A DNA stretch of 64,000 nt. Source: Parvibaculum sp035325945. Lineage in GTDB: Bacteria; Pseudomonadota; Alphaproteobacteria; Parvibaculales; Parvibaculaceae. Within the stretch, counting starts at the first letter, position 1. Each line of letters opens with the position of its first letter. Below are positions 41,300 through 51,670 of this stretch, piece after piece. The stretch lies in NCBI RefSeq assembly GCF_035325945.1, contig NZ_DAOKYX010000009.1:27295-91294 (forward strand), written 5' to 3'. The notes beneath the pieces are model-generated. The model did no database searches. It had not been told where the DNA came from and saw only the letters and a list, made by a program, of their open reading frames with translations. The translations under genes and the position numbers were made by a program.

Positions 41300-41749
41300 G
41301 TGGCGACAGCCCTTATCGCCGATTCTTCCGCCCCCGTTCGCAGGGCGGCCCGTTTCCTCCTCGAAAGCCTCGGCTTCGAGGTCGCGGGCGCGCGCGACGG
41401 TGCGGAAGCGCTGGCGATGGTCGAAGGCATGTCGCCCGATCTCGTGATCCTCGATCAGCGCCTTCCCGGTGCGGACGGGGCGTCCTTCATCGAGAAGCTC
41501 CGGTCGCTCTCCGAGGGGCAGCGGGCCTGCATCTTCTTCATCGCCGATGGCGGCCCGGCCAGCGTTCGCGCGGCCATGGAAGCCGGGGCCGACGACTATC
41601 TGATGAAGCCGTTCGACCGCGAGCTGCTCTCCTTCAAGCTTGCTCAGGCACGCGCCCGGGGCCGCCTCACGGAAGGCGCCCGGACGGTGAAGCTCATTCA
41701 GGACAATTCCTCGTCCTGGCGCTTCCGCGCATTTGGCAAGGCGATCTGA
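41300..41749 (+). CDS. Stand-alone receiver domain protein, atypical
   Basis: A 149-residue single-domain response regulator. The phospho-acceptor Asp52 (I-L-D-Q-R-L-P) and Lys103 (M-K-P-F-D) are present. The acidic pair is reduced to one (A7-D8) and the Thr/Ser switch residue aligns with Ile81. It is therefore a degenerate receiver that may be phosphorylated weakly or bind partners constitutively. The start is GTG with GGAG nine bases upstream. No kinase gene is adjacent. Confidence 0.82.
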   Translation: MATALIADSSAPVRRAARFLLESLGFEVAGARDGAEALAMVEGMSPDLVILDQRLPGADGASFIEKLRSLSEGQRACIFFIADGGPASVRAAMEAGADDYLMKPFDRELLSFKLAQARARGRLTEGARTVKLIQDNSSSWRFRAFGKAI

Positions 41750-41839
41750 GATTTCACTTCAGCTATCGGGCGGAGAGCGCGGTCTTTCGACTGCGCTCCG
41801 TGTATCTTAGTTATAAAGAATTAACTATAACAAGCTGAT

Positions 41840-43264
41840 TTATAAAGATTTCTCGTTTCTGGAACTCCAGCGCTCCAGATAGTCGAGGCTCTTGAGATAG
41901 GGCTTCAGCGAATAGAAGCCGAAAGCGGCGCCGATCAGCAAAATGACGGGCGGCACCGCCGCCAGCGAATAGCGCAGCATCATCTCGTCCTTGAAGACGA
42001 AGTCCGTCACCAGCGCGATCGAGGTGGGCCCGAGGCCGAGCCCGATGAAGTTGACGATGAGGCCGGAGAGCGCGGCCGCGAAGCCACGCATCTGGTTCGG
42101 CATCATCTCCTGAAGCGCGGAGGGGCCTACGCCGGTCGTGAAGGTCGCAAAGAAGCTCGCGGGCGCGAGAAGGGCGAGCGCCATCATCGGGTCGTCGACG
42201 AGGGGGAAAGCGATGGCGAAGGGCAGCGTCACGAGCCCTGTCGCCGCCATGACGATGATGCGCCCGTTGCGGTAGCCCTTCGAACAGACGAAATCGCCGA
42301 TGGCGCCGCCCGCGACGACGCCCGCCGTTCCGAAGATGACGATGATCCAGCCATACCAGCGGCCAGCTTCCACCACGTCCCAGCCATAGGTGCGGACGAG
42401 GAAGGTCGGGATCCAGGCCGCCGTGCCATAGGCCATCATGGCGAGAAAGGCGAAGCAGAGGTTCATGCCGAGGAAGGAGCCCGCATTGTCCTTCAGATAG
42501 GCGATCACGTCAGCCAGCGGCACTTCGCTGTCGCGTTCGACGCCATCGGGCCCGATCTCGCGGCGCATATGCCCGCGCCGCTCGGGCTCGCGGACGGTGC
42601 GGACCCAGAGGGCGATCAGCAGGCCCGGCAGGCCGACGATGAAGAAGACGATCTGCCAGGCGTAGAGATGCCCGAGAAGGGGCAGGTTGAGGTCGCCGCT
42701 CCTGGCGACGAAGCCGATCACCTCCGCGCCGATGACGAGGGCGAGGCCCGCGCCGATATAGACGCCCATGCCGTAAACGCCGATGGCGATGCCGAGGCGC
42801 TTGGGCGGGAAATAGTCGGAGATGACGGAATAGGCGGCAGGCGAGAGCGCTGCTTCGCCGACGCCAACGCCAATGCGATAGGCGAAGAGTTGCCAGTAAA
42901 CCTTTGCCGTGCCGCAGAGAGCGGTCATGAGACTCCAGAAGAAGACGCCCAGAGAAATGATGCCGATGCGGTTGCGCCGGTCGACGAGGCGGCCGATCGG
43001 CAGCCCCATGATGGTGTAGAAGGCGGCGAAGGCGAGGCCCTGCAACAGGCTCATCTCGGTGTCGGTGATGTGGAGATCACGTTTCATCGGCCCGACCAGC
43101 AGGCTCAGAATCTGCCGGTCGATGAAGGAGAATGTGTAGGCGATGACGAAGACGGCGACGACGTACCAGGCATAGGTTGGGCTCGGATAGGGCCGGGCAT
43201 CCCGTGCCACCTGCTTGTGATGCAGAACATCCTCGACTTCAGACGCAACCTCGATCTCGGCCAT
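41840..43264 (-). CDS. MFS transporter (spinster-like)
   Basis: A 474-residue major facilitator with twelve hydrophobic helices and the family loop G-R-L-V-D-R-R-N-R between helices 2 and 3. The N-terminus Y-A-W-Y-V-V-A-V-F-V-I-A-Y-T-F-S-F-I-D-R-Q resembles the proteobacterial 'spinster/hexuronate' group often found near aromatic, steroid or lipid catabolic genes. Substrate unknown. GGAGG upstream supports the start at 43264; the frame stays open 26 codons further up. Confidence 0.88.
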   Translation of the reverse strand: MAEIEVASEVEDVLHHKQVARDARPYPSPTYAWYVVAVFVIAYTFSFIDRQILSLLVGPMKRDLHITDTEMSLLQGLAFAAFYTIMGLPIGRLVDRRNRIGIISLGVFFWSLMTALCGTAKVYWQLFAYRIGVGVGEAALSPAAYSVISDYFPPKRLGIAIGVYGMGVYIGAGLALVIGAEVIGFVARSGDLNLPLLGHLYAWQIVFFIVGLPGLLIALWVRTVREPERRGHMRREIGPDGVERDSEVPLADVIAYLKDNAGSFLGMNLCFAFLAMMAYGTAAWIPTFLVRTYGWDVVEAGRWYGWIIVIFGTAGVVAGGAIGDFVCSKGYRNGRIIVMAATGLVTLPFAIAFPLVDDPMMALALLAPASFFATFTTGVGPSALQEMMPNQMRGFAAALSGLIVNFIGLGLGPTSIALVTDFVFKDEMMLRYSLAAVPPVILLIGAAFGFYSLKPYLKSLDYLERWSSRNEKSL

Positions 43265-43425
43265 TGGCCGTTCCCTCCCTGATATGGTTCTTGGTTCGCG
43301 GGCCGGTTCTTTTCGACCGTTCCCCGAAGCGCCACGGCTCATTGCCGCTTGCCGCGCTCACGCCGACTTTACCCGTTGGCACGGGGTTTGCGATCCCTTC
43401 GGTGAACAGAAGGGATCTTTCGACC

Positions 43426-44388
43426 ATGAGTTTGGTACAAGCCGTTTCGGCCCATCCGCAAATCGCTGCCGCGCTCCAGAATGCGAGCGCGCAGACGGGC
43501 GCCGATTTCGACTATCTGCTCAAGACCGCTATGCGCGAGTCGAGCCTTGATTGCTCAGCAAAATCAAGGACTTCGACGGCGTGCGGGCTATTTCAGTTCA
43601 CCCAGCAGACCTGGCTCGGCACGATGAAGCAGGACGGGGCGAGCCTCGGTCTGGGGAAATATGCCGACGCGATCAGCAGGGATGCGAGCGGGCGCTATGT
43701 GGTGGCCGATCCTGCCGCCCGGAGGGAAATTCTTGCCCTGCGCAATGATCCCAACGTCTCGGCCCTGATGGCGGGCGCCTACACCAATGCGAGCCGGGAC
43801 AGGCTGGAAGCGAGCCTGGGCCGTTCAGTGAGCCAGGGCGAACTCTATGTCGCGCACTTTCTGGGAGCGGGCGGCGCCTCCAGGCTCATTTCGAGCGCCG
43901 AAGACACGCCCAATGCGCGGGCCGATCTGCTCTTCCCGGATGCGGCGCGGGCGAACCGCTCGATCTTCTATGATCGTTCGGGGCAGGCGCGGACGGCGGC
44001 CGAGGTTTATCAGAACCTCGTTTCCAGGCATCAGGGGCAGGCCGCCCCGCGCTTCGAGATAGCACCGAGGCCGGAGCTGGCCAATGACGAGGGCGGCATG
44101 GGCGCGGCAGGAGCGGACGAGGGTTCGGACGGCCGGGACCTTGGCACGCTCGCCAACGCGCTTGCCGGCACCACGCCGTCCCACCGCGCCGAGCCGGCGG
44201 CGACTGGCGCGGCTGGTGGCATGGCCGGCCGGGCGCCGCTCACCCTTTCCCCGGCGGTCGTTCAGCTCCTTGCCTCGCTCGATGTGCCGGGCAGCGACAA
44301 GGCGTCCGAAACATCGAACCGCTCCGACGACGACCGCAAGGCCGAGCGCCGCGTGATGCTGCCGCGCTCGGGCTTCGCTTACGGCTAG
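43426..44388 (+). CDS. SLT-type lytic transglycosylase domain protein without signal peptide
   Basis: A 320-residue protein with an N-terminal SLT-like domain: A-M-R-E-S-S-L near 35-41 (Glu38 the candidate catalytic acid), then A-C-G-L-F-Q-F-T-Q-Q-T-W and Y-V-A-H-F-L-G-A-G-G-A near 142-152. Such domains cut peptidoglycan glycan strands. Unusually, no signal peptide is seen and the C-terminal 120 residues are low-complexity Ala/Gly/Ser. Cytoplasmic start suggests export by another route (flagellar or other apparatus) or a non-enzymatic role. AAGGGA lies ten bases upstream. Confidence 0.8.
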   Translation: MSLVQAVSAHPQIAAALQNASAQTGADFDYLLKTAMRESSLDCSAKSRTSTACGLFQFTQQTWLGTMKQDGASLGLGKYADAISRDASGRYVVADPAARREILALRNDPNVSALMAGAYTNASRDRLEASLGRSVSQGELYVAHFLGAGGASRLISSAEDTPNARADLLFPDAARANRSIFYDRSGQARTAAEVYQNLVSRHQGQAAPRFEIAPRPELANDEGGMGAAGADEGSDGRDLGTLANALAGTTPSHRAEPAATGAAGGMAGRAPLTLSPAVVQLLASLDVPGSDKASETSNRSDDDRKAERRVMLPRSGFAYG

Positions 44389-44393
44389 GGGCT

Positions 44394-45593
44394 TCAGGCG
44401 ATCGCCTTCGCCTCCTTGAGCTTCGCTATGTCGGCGTCGCTATAGCCCGCGGCCCGCAGGACTTCGAGCGTGTGCTGGCCGAGCACGGGCGAGGGACCCT
44501 TCGGGCCATCGTCGGCGCCGTGAAAGCGGATCGGGCTTGCGGGCGCGCGGTAGGTGCCGGAGCCGTCCTGCTCGGGCACGTCCACAAAGGCGCCGGTGGC
44601 GATCGTCTGCGGGTCGTTGACCACATCGGACGGCCGCATGAGCGGCGACCAGATCACATCCTCCTTGTCGAGCAGGGGACGCCAGTAAGCGAGATCGTGC
44701 TCGCCGAAGGCCGCGTCGAGAATGTCGACGAGTTCGGCTGCATTGGCGCGCCGCGACTTCGGATCGGCAAAGCGGGGATCGGTTTCGAGTTCCGGCTTGC
44801 CGATGATCTTGCAGACCGCGGTCCAGTCGACCGTGCCCTGACGCGGCACGATGGCGAACCACTCACCGCCCTTGGTCTTGAAGAAATTGCTGAGCGGCTG
44901 CACGGCCTCATGCCTCGACTTGGTGGAACCGAGCTTGCCGAACTTGAGTTGCACGGCCATGTCGGACCCCGCCGCATAGACGCCCGTGCGCAGGAGCGAG
45001 GCTTCGACGAGGCGGCCCTTGCCGGTGCGCTGGCGCTCGACCAGGGCGGCGAGGATGCCGCTCACGGTCGCCATGCTCGTGGTGTGGTCGCCGATGCCGG
45101 TCCTGAGCGTGGTGGGCTCGCCGCCCTTCACATGCTGGAGATAGCCGAGGCCGGAGCGCGCCCAGAAGGCGGCGATATCGAAGCCGGGGCGGTCGCGCTC
45201 GGCCCCTTCGAGGCCGTAGCCCGAGACGGTGGCATAGACGAGGCGCGGGTTGATCGCGGAGAGGGCGGCATAGTCGAGGCCCGAGCGCTCGAGCCCGCCG
45301 GGCCGCACATTGGTGAGGAACACGTCGGCGTCCTTCACGAGGCGCTTCACCGCCTCGACGCCTTCCGGCGTCGCGGTGTTGAGCGCGATGCCCTTCTTGC
45401 CGCGATTGTCGAGGTCGAAGATGGGGCTGCCTTTCAGGTGATCTGCGCCGACATTCTTCATCGTATAGCGCATGGGGCAGCCCGAAAGCGGCTCGATCTT
45501 GATCACGTCCGCGCCCCAGTCGGCGAGGATGCCGCCTGCGCCCGGCGCGGCGATGTAGGTCGCCATTTCGATGACCTTGATACCTTCCAGCAT
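44394..45593 (-). CDS. CaiB/BaiF-family CoA transferase (class III)
   Basis: A 399-residue class III CoA transferase: V-I-E-M-A-T-Y-I-A-A-P near 7-17, G-A-D-V-I-K-I-E-P near 27-35, N-R-G-K-K-G near 63-68 and the catalytic Asp in G-I-G-D-H-T-T. The enzyme moves CoA between carboxylic acids through an aspartyl-thioester. Acceptors in the family include formate/oxalate, carnitine, bile acids and 2-methylacyl acids; subtype is undecided. Stand-alone transcription unit, convergent with the SLT gene. Confidence 0.9.
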   Translation of the reverse strand: MLEGIKVIEMATYIAAPGAGGILADWGADVIKIEPLSGCPMRYTMKNVGADHLKGSPIFDLDNRGKKGIALNTATPEGVEAVKRLVKDADVFLTNVRPGGLERSGLDYAALSAINPRLVYATVSGYGLEGAERDRPGFDIAAFWARSGLGYLQHVKGGEPTTLRTGIGDHTTSMATVSGILAALVERQRTGKGRLVEASLLRTGVYAAGSDMAVQLKFGKLGSTKSRHEAVQPLSNFFKTKGGEWFAIVPRQGTVDWTAVCKIIGKPELETDPRFADPKSRRANAAELVDILDAAFGEHDLAYWRPLLDKEDVIWSPLMRPSDVVNDPQTIATGAFVDVPEQDGSGTYRAPASPIRFHGADDGPKGPSPVLGQHTLEVLRAAGYSDADIAKLKEAKAIA

Positions 45594-45858
45594 GGTGTTT
45601 TTCCCCGGGATTTCGGTGTTCGGATGCCGATTTGGTTAAATTTCGCGATGGGCCGGATCATCCATGAATCGAGGGGTCTGTCAAAGGCCGCACCCAGGCC
45701 GCCGCGGCGCTCCCGTTCGCCGGTGTTCGGATAGGATCAGGATGAAGGGTTCGTTAAGCGTTTGGCCGTAGGCTGATTAACCAGCGTGAAAGCCGGGCGA
45801 ATATCGCCCATGCGGGGCGCGAGCCATAAGGCGATGCGCATGGCCAGGGAACGGGGCG
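45594..45858. other. Intergenic region CoA transferase / DUF2336 gene
   Basis: 265 bases between divergent genes. No hairpin-plus-T terminator, RNA gene or clear operator recognised. Confidence 0.4.
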
Positions 45859-46989
45859 ATGCAGGAGAGGCTGACCTTCGCCGATGTCGAACGCCTTCTG
45901 TCGGAGCCGACGGAGGAGGCGCGGGCCGCCGCCGCCGCCAAGGTCGCGGCACAGTTCCGCAACGTCGTGCTGACGCCGCGCGAGCGTGCGCTTGCCGAAG
46001 AAATTCTGGGATATCTCGTTCACGATGTGGCGGTCAGCGTGCGGCAGGCGCTGGCGCATTGTCTGCGCGATCTCTCGGACGCCCCGCATGACATCATCAT
46101 GTCGTTGGCGCGCGACATAGACGAGGTTTCGCTGCCGGTGCTCGAATCCTCGGCGGTGCTGACCGACGAAGACCTGGTCGAGCTCGTGCTTCATGGCAAT
46201 CCGGCGAAGCAATGCGCGATCGCGCGGCGCGCCGAGCTCGGTCCCGCCGTTTCCGAGACGATCGCATGGGCGGGAGATCGCCGCGCCGTTCTGGTGCTTG
46301 TCGCCAATGAAGGCGCGATCATCGCGCCCGATGTGCTGCAGCAACTCGCAGACCGCTATGCGGGCGACGAGGAAGTTCTCGATCCCATGGCGTGCCGCAA
46401 GGATGTTCCGCCCGCGCTCGTCGAGCGTCTCGTGACCATGGTGTCGGACGGGCTGCGGAATTATCTGATCGAGCAGCACGGGATCGACGTCGTCACCGCA
46501 TCGCTGCTTCAGGACCTCGCATGGGAGCGCACAGTCGTCGAACTGGTGATGACGGCCAGTCCCGACGAGCTGCCGGGCATCGTGGAGCAGATTTTCGAGC
46601 GCAAGCGGCTCGGCGCCTCGCTGCTGTTGCGCGTTCTTTCGGCGGGCGAGGTGCGCTTCGTCGAGCTTGGTTTCGCCATACTCACCGATGTGAGCGAGGA
46701 GCGCATCGTCAGGCTTATTCATGATCTCGGCCCGCTCGGCCTTCGCGCCGTCTATGCGCGCTCGGGCCTGCCGGAAGTCTTCTTCCCCGCCTTTCGCGCG
46801 GCACTCGATGCCGTTCACGAGGTTCAGGCCGATGGTTATCTTTCGGACCGGCCGTTTCTTCGCCGCTGCGTGATGGAGCGCATCGCCGCGCAATATCCGG
46901 ATGTCACGGCCACCGATCTCGATTTTCTTCTGGACCGGCTCGCCCGTTTCACGAGAGCGCTTCCCTGGCGCAGCGGGCACGCGGCCTGA
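45859..46989 (+). CDS. DUF2336 protein
   Basis: A 376-residue, almost wholly alpha-helical protein matching the alphaproteobacterial DUF2336 family (R-A-A-A-A-A-K-V-A near 22-30, V-S-V-R-Q-A-L-A-H near 59-67, D-I-D-E-V-S-L-P-V-L near 86-95, I-A-R-R-A-E-L near 120). The repeats look HEAT-like, suggesting a protein-binding superhelix. No signal peptide. Function is unknown in this family; it is often encoded near chemotaxis or cell-cycle genes, but no such gene is next to it here. Confidence 0.85.
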   Translation: MQERLTFADVERLLSEPTEEARAAAAAKVAAQFRNVVLTPRERALAEEILGYLVHDVAVSVRQALAHCLRDLSDAPHDIIMSLARDIDEVSLPVLESSAVLTDEDLVELVLHGNPAKQCAIARRAELGPAVSETIAWAGDRRAVLVLVANEGAIIAPDVLQQLADRYAGDEEVLDPMACRKDVPPALVERLVTMVSDGLRNYLIEQHGIDVVTASLLQDLAWERTVVELVMTASPDELPGIVEQIFERKRLGASLLLRVLSAGEVRFVELGFAILTDVSEERIVRLIHDLGPLGLRAVYARSGLPEVFFPAFRAALDAVHEVQADGYLSDRPFLRRCVMERIAAQYPDVTATDLDFLLDRLARFTRALPWRSGHAA

Positions 46990-47080
46990 GCGGCTGAAAA
47001 ACCTCATCGCTGAAAATGGCCGAAGCTGTTAGTTTGCGGCCCTTCATTAGCTGTTCTCCAAGCCGGGAAGGGTCAGGATC

Positions 47081-48291
<1,211 letters not shown>

Positions 48292-48295
<4 letters not shown>

Positions 48296-49479
48296 AAGCC
48301 GAGCGCCCGGAGCAGGAAGTTCTTCGTCTTCTTGCGTTTCGCCTTCGGGCGGCGCACGCGCATGCGGATCGGCCGTTCGATGCCCGGAAGCCTGCGGCCG
48401 CGATAGGTCGGCCGACGCAAGAGCGCGATGAGCCTGCGGCCGGGGAAGATGCAGACGATGTCGAGCGACGACACCGGCACAGGCACGTCGTCCGTGCCTG
48501 GAATGGCGAGTTCGAGCGTCTCGTAGTCGAGCTCGATGCCGGGATCGCCGAGCGCGATGGCGGGCTCTGCGGGCTCGTCTTCGATCGCCTCGGTCAGCAG
48601 CAATTCGTCGAGCGCGTCTTCGGCCGCCGCTTCCTCGAAGTCGTGGCGAAGCGTCTGCGCGAAGGACCAGCCGGCAAGCTCCGCCGCCTCGCGCGGGCTG
48701 CAGATATGGGTGCCCTGAGCGGCGGTAAAGCCGAGGGCGGCGAGCGAGGACAGCGTCGTCTCGTCCTCGACGCCCACGGCCGTTGCGTCGAGGCCGTGCG
48801 AGGCGGCGAGCGAGACGCGCTTGCCAATGAAGCCGAGGCCCGACTGGCTCAGGCGGCGCGCGAAGCGGATGATGGCGCCGCCGGAAATCTTGATCTCGTT
48901 GAAATGGTCCGGCGCGATGAAGCGCGAGGGCACGATGAAGGCGCCGCCGCCGTCGAGCGCCGTACGGAAGCCGAAGCGGCGGAACTCGCGGATCGTCTCC
49001 ACCGCATCCTCGGCGTGGCGCGCGAAGACGGCTTCTGGCACTTCGATGGTGAGGCAATCCGGATCGAGGCCGCGCTCGTTCATGATCGCGTCGAGCGCGC
49101 CTGCGAGCATCGGGTCGGCGAGATCGCTTCCGGAGAGGTTGATGGAGACAGGCCAGCTCTGCCCGCGTCCGCGCCATTCGAGGATCGTGTCGGCGGCCGC
49201 ACCGGCGACGAAACGAGCCAGGTCGCCGCTGCGTTCGCGCCGGTCGAAGAAGGAAAGGAAGAGCCCCGGCGGCATCAGCCCGTATTCGGGATGCTGCCAG
49301 CGGACATAGGCCTCCGCGCCGAGAACGCGGCCCGTGGCGAGCGCGATCTTCGGCTGGAAGACGAGATGCAGGTGGCCGGCCTCGAAGGCCAGATCAATGT
49401 CCCGATTGGTCAGCCGAAACGAACTGCTGTACATCTTGAAACCAAACAAGGGTTCGCCCGCGCGAAAAGGGCTGCGCAT
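48292..49479 (-). CDS. Degenerate EAL-domain protein (probable non-catalytic c-di-GMP effector)
   Basis: A 395-residue protein: EAL domain at about 25-265, then an acidic linker and a basic C-terminal tail (R-M-R-V-R-R-P-K-A-K-R-K-K). EAL reads E-A-Y (56-58). Asn114, Glu146, Lys197, Glu238 and Gln255 of the active site are kept, but the D-D-F-G loop is D176-G-G-G (second Asp lost) and the K-x-D aspartate is Ser199. Loss of the metal-binding Asp pair predicts no phosphodiesterase activity, though ligand binding is possible. No GGDEF or PAS domain. It could read c-di-GMP in parallel with the PilZ protein. Confidence 0.82.
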
Positions 49480-49611
49480 ATTCGACTGTGCGAGATCGCG
49501 AGTTTAGGTCTTCTTAATCTCGCCCCGGCATCTGAATTAGCGTTGCCTCCCGGTAAAGAATTCGCGGACAATCCCGACAAACCGTAAGAAAACGAAACAG
49601 GGAGAAGCCGA

Positions 49612-50409
49612 ATGTCCAATCCAGCGAGCGACAAGCTCATACCGGCGGCCACGATTCTGCTCGTCCGGGATGGCGTGCAGGGGCTCGAGGTCTTCATGGT
49701 GGTGCGCCATCACCAGATCGACTTCGCTTCGGGCGCGCTCGTGTTTCCGGGTGGCAAGGTCGATCCGCGCGACATGGACGACCGCGTGCGGTCGCGGGTC
49801 GATGGGCTCGACGGGCTCGACGATTGGGAATTCTCGATGCGGGTCGCGGCCATCCGCGAGGCTTATGAGGAATGCGGCGTTCTGCTTGCGCGCAGCGAGC
49901 GGACCAATGCGCTCGTCAATGCGGCGCAGCTTTCCTCGCTCGCGGGCCATCGCGACAGGCTCAACAAGGGCGAGATCGGCATTGGCGACATGCTGGCGGA
50001 GGAGCGGCTGCGGCTCGCGGCCGATCTGCTGACGCCCTTCGCGCACTGGATCACGCCCAACATGATGCCGAAGCGCTTCGATACGCGCTTCTATGTGACC
50101 GCCGCGCCTGCCGATCATCTGGCGCTGCATGACGGGCATGAATCGGTCGACTCGGTCTGGATCCGCCCCTCGGACGCCGTGCGCGAGGCCGAAGAAGGAA
50201 AGCGCACGATCATCTTCCCGACGCGGGTCAACGTGCAGAAGCTCGGTCGGTTCTCCTGCGTCAGCGACGCCATCGAGACGGCGCGGCGCTCGCGCATCGT
50301 CACGGTCGAGCCGAAGATCGTGCAGAAGGAGAGCGGGCCGGTGCTGGCGATCCCGTCTGAAGCTGATTACGACGTCACCGAGGAGCCGCTGTCGAACATT
50401 CGCGCCTGA
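49612..50409 (+). CDS. NUDIX hydrolase (acyl-CoA diphosphatase-like)
   Basis: A 265-residue NUDIX protein. The Nudix box is split by an insertion: G-G-K-V-D-P-R-D near 48-55 and R-E-A-Y-E-E-C-G-V near 82-90, as in the NUDT7/NUDT19-type CoA or acyl-CoA diphosphatases. R-E-x-x-E-E carries the Mg2+ ligands. It would hydrolyse a nucleoside-diphosphate-linked substrate, plausibly acyl-CoA in a lipid-active cell. GGGAGAAG precedes the ATG. Confidence 0.86.
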   Translation: MSNPASDKLIPAATILLVRDGVQGLEVFMVVRHHQIDFASGALVFPGGKVDPRDMDDRVRSRVDGLDGLDDWEFSMRVAAIREAYEECGVLLARSERTNALVNAAQLSSLAGHRDRLNKGEIGIGDMLAEERLRLAADLLTPFAHWITPNMMPKRFDTRFYVTAAPADHLALHDGHESVDSVWIRPSDAVREAEEGKRTIIFPTRVNVQKLGRFSCVSDAIETARRSRIVTVEPKIVQKESGPVLAIPSEADYDVTEEPLSNIRA

Positions 50410-50424
50410 GAAGCGCCTGCCTTT

Positions 50425-51192
50425 TCAGTGCAGGAACTGCTCGGTCAGGATGCGTTCGTCGAGGCTGTGGCCCTGATCGAACATCATCAGCAGGTCGATG
50501 GCGGGATCTTCCTCGACGCGCACGTCGATGACATCGCGGAATTCGCGATGGTCGGCGACGGCGCTGACCGGGCGTTTCTCGGGCTCGAGAATCTCGAAGC
50601 GCACCTTGGCGCGGTGCGAGAGCAGCGCGCCGCGCCAGCGCCGCGGGCGGAAGGCGCTGATCGGCGTCAGCGCGAGCAATGCGGCGTCGATGGGAATGAT
50701 GGGGCCCTGCGCCGACAGATTATAGGCGGTGGAGCCCGCGGGCGTCGCGACGAGAACGCCGTCGCAGCTCAGTTCCTCCATGCGCAGCTTGTCGTCGATG
50801 AAGATGCGTATCTTGGCGGCCTGAGCCGTTTCGCGCAGAAGCGAGACTTCGTTGATGGCGAGCGCCTGATGCTCAGAGCCGTTCGCCAGCGTCGCGTTCA
50901 TGCGCAGGGGGTGAAGGCGCACGATGTCCGCCGCCTCGAGCCGCAGGGGGAGGTCGCTCTCGCGATACTCGTTCATGAGAAAGCCGACCGAGCCACGGTT
51001 CATGCCGTAGATCGGGATGCCGCGATGCATGTGCTTGTGCAGCGTCTGGAGCATGAGCCCGTCGCCGCCCAGCGCCACGATGACATCGGCATCGGCCGGC
51101 GCGGCATTGCCATAGCGCTCCGTCAGCAGCTTCAGCGCCTCCTGTGCCTCCGGCACGTCGGTCGCCACGAATGCGATCCTGTTGAACTTCAT
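50425..51192 (-). CDS. nadK: NAD kinase
   Basis: A 255-residue NadK, EC 2.7.1.23, making NADP from NAD and ATP. A-L-G-G-D-G-L-M-L near 40-48, G-M-N-R-G-S-V-G-F-L near 63-72, N-E-V-S-L near 113 and D-G-V-L-V-A-T-P-A-G-S-T-A-Y near 143-156 are intact. Short alphaproteobacterial form. The start at 51192 is preferred over upstream in-frame codons. Divergent from cutA. Confidence 0.95.
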   Translation of the reverse strand: MKFNRIAFVATDVPEAQEALKLLTERYGNAAPADADVIVALGGDGLMLQTLHKHMHRGIPIYGMNRGSVGFLMNEYRESDLPLRLEAADIVRLHPLRMNATLANGSEHQALAINEVSLLRETAQAAKIRIFIDDKLRMEELSCDGVLVATPAGSTAYNLSAQGPIIPIDAALLALTPISAFRPRRWRGALLSHRAKVRFEILEPEKRPVSAVADHREFRDVIDVRVEEDPAIDLLMMFDQGHSLDERILTEQFLH

Positions 51193-51328
51193 CCGCCTCG
51201 TTCCATCGGGCGCATCGGGCAACATCGCCAGCCAGCGGCCGGAAAGACTGGCAAGATATAGGCTAGAGTGCTCCCGGACGCAAAGCATCGATCCGGGGCC
51301 GGCTTGGCCCGGAGCAGGAGAGACGCAT

Positions 51329-51670
51329 ATGAGCGAGACGGCCGGGACAGGCTCCGAATTTGTCTTTGTCTATACGACCTTGCCGGATGTCGAGAGCGCC
51401 GAGGAAATGGCGCAGGCGCTCGTCGAGTCGCGGCTTGCGGCCTGCGCGAACATCTATCCCGGCGTCATATCCGTCTACGAATGGCAGGGCGAGGTGGAGC
51501 GCGCGGAAGAGGTCGCCATGTTCATCAAGACGAGGCGGGCGATCGCCGAGGAGACGATCGCGGAGGCGCGAAAGCTCCATCCCTATGACATGCCCGCCTT
51601 TCTGCTGCTGCCGATCGACGGGGGGCATGCGGATTATCTCGACTGGGCGCGCAGGCAGGTGAAGCTCTAG
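51329..51670 (+). CDS. cutA: Divalent-cation tolerance protein CutA
   Basis: A 113-residue CutA1 trimer subunit: V-Y-T-T-L-P-D near 14-20, A-A-C-A-N-I near 37-42, S-V-Y-E-W-Q-G near 48-54 and H-P-Y-D-x-P near 85-90. It has a ferredoxin-like, PII-resembling fold; first linked to copper tolerance, its role remains unclear. AGGAGAG upstream. Its stop overlaps the moaA stop by four bases (convergent). Confidence 0.94.
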   Translation: MSETAGTGSEFVFVYTTLPDVESAEEMAQALVESRLAACANIYPGVISVYEWQGEVERAEEVAMFIKTRRAIAEETIAEARKLHPYDMPAFLLLPIDGGHADYLDWARRQVKL

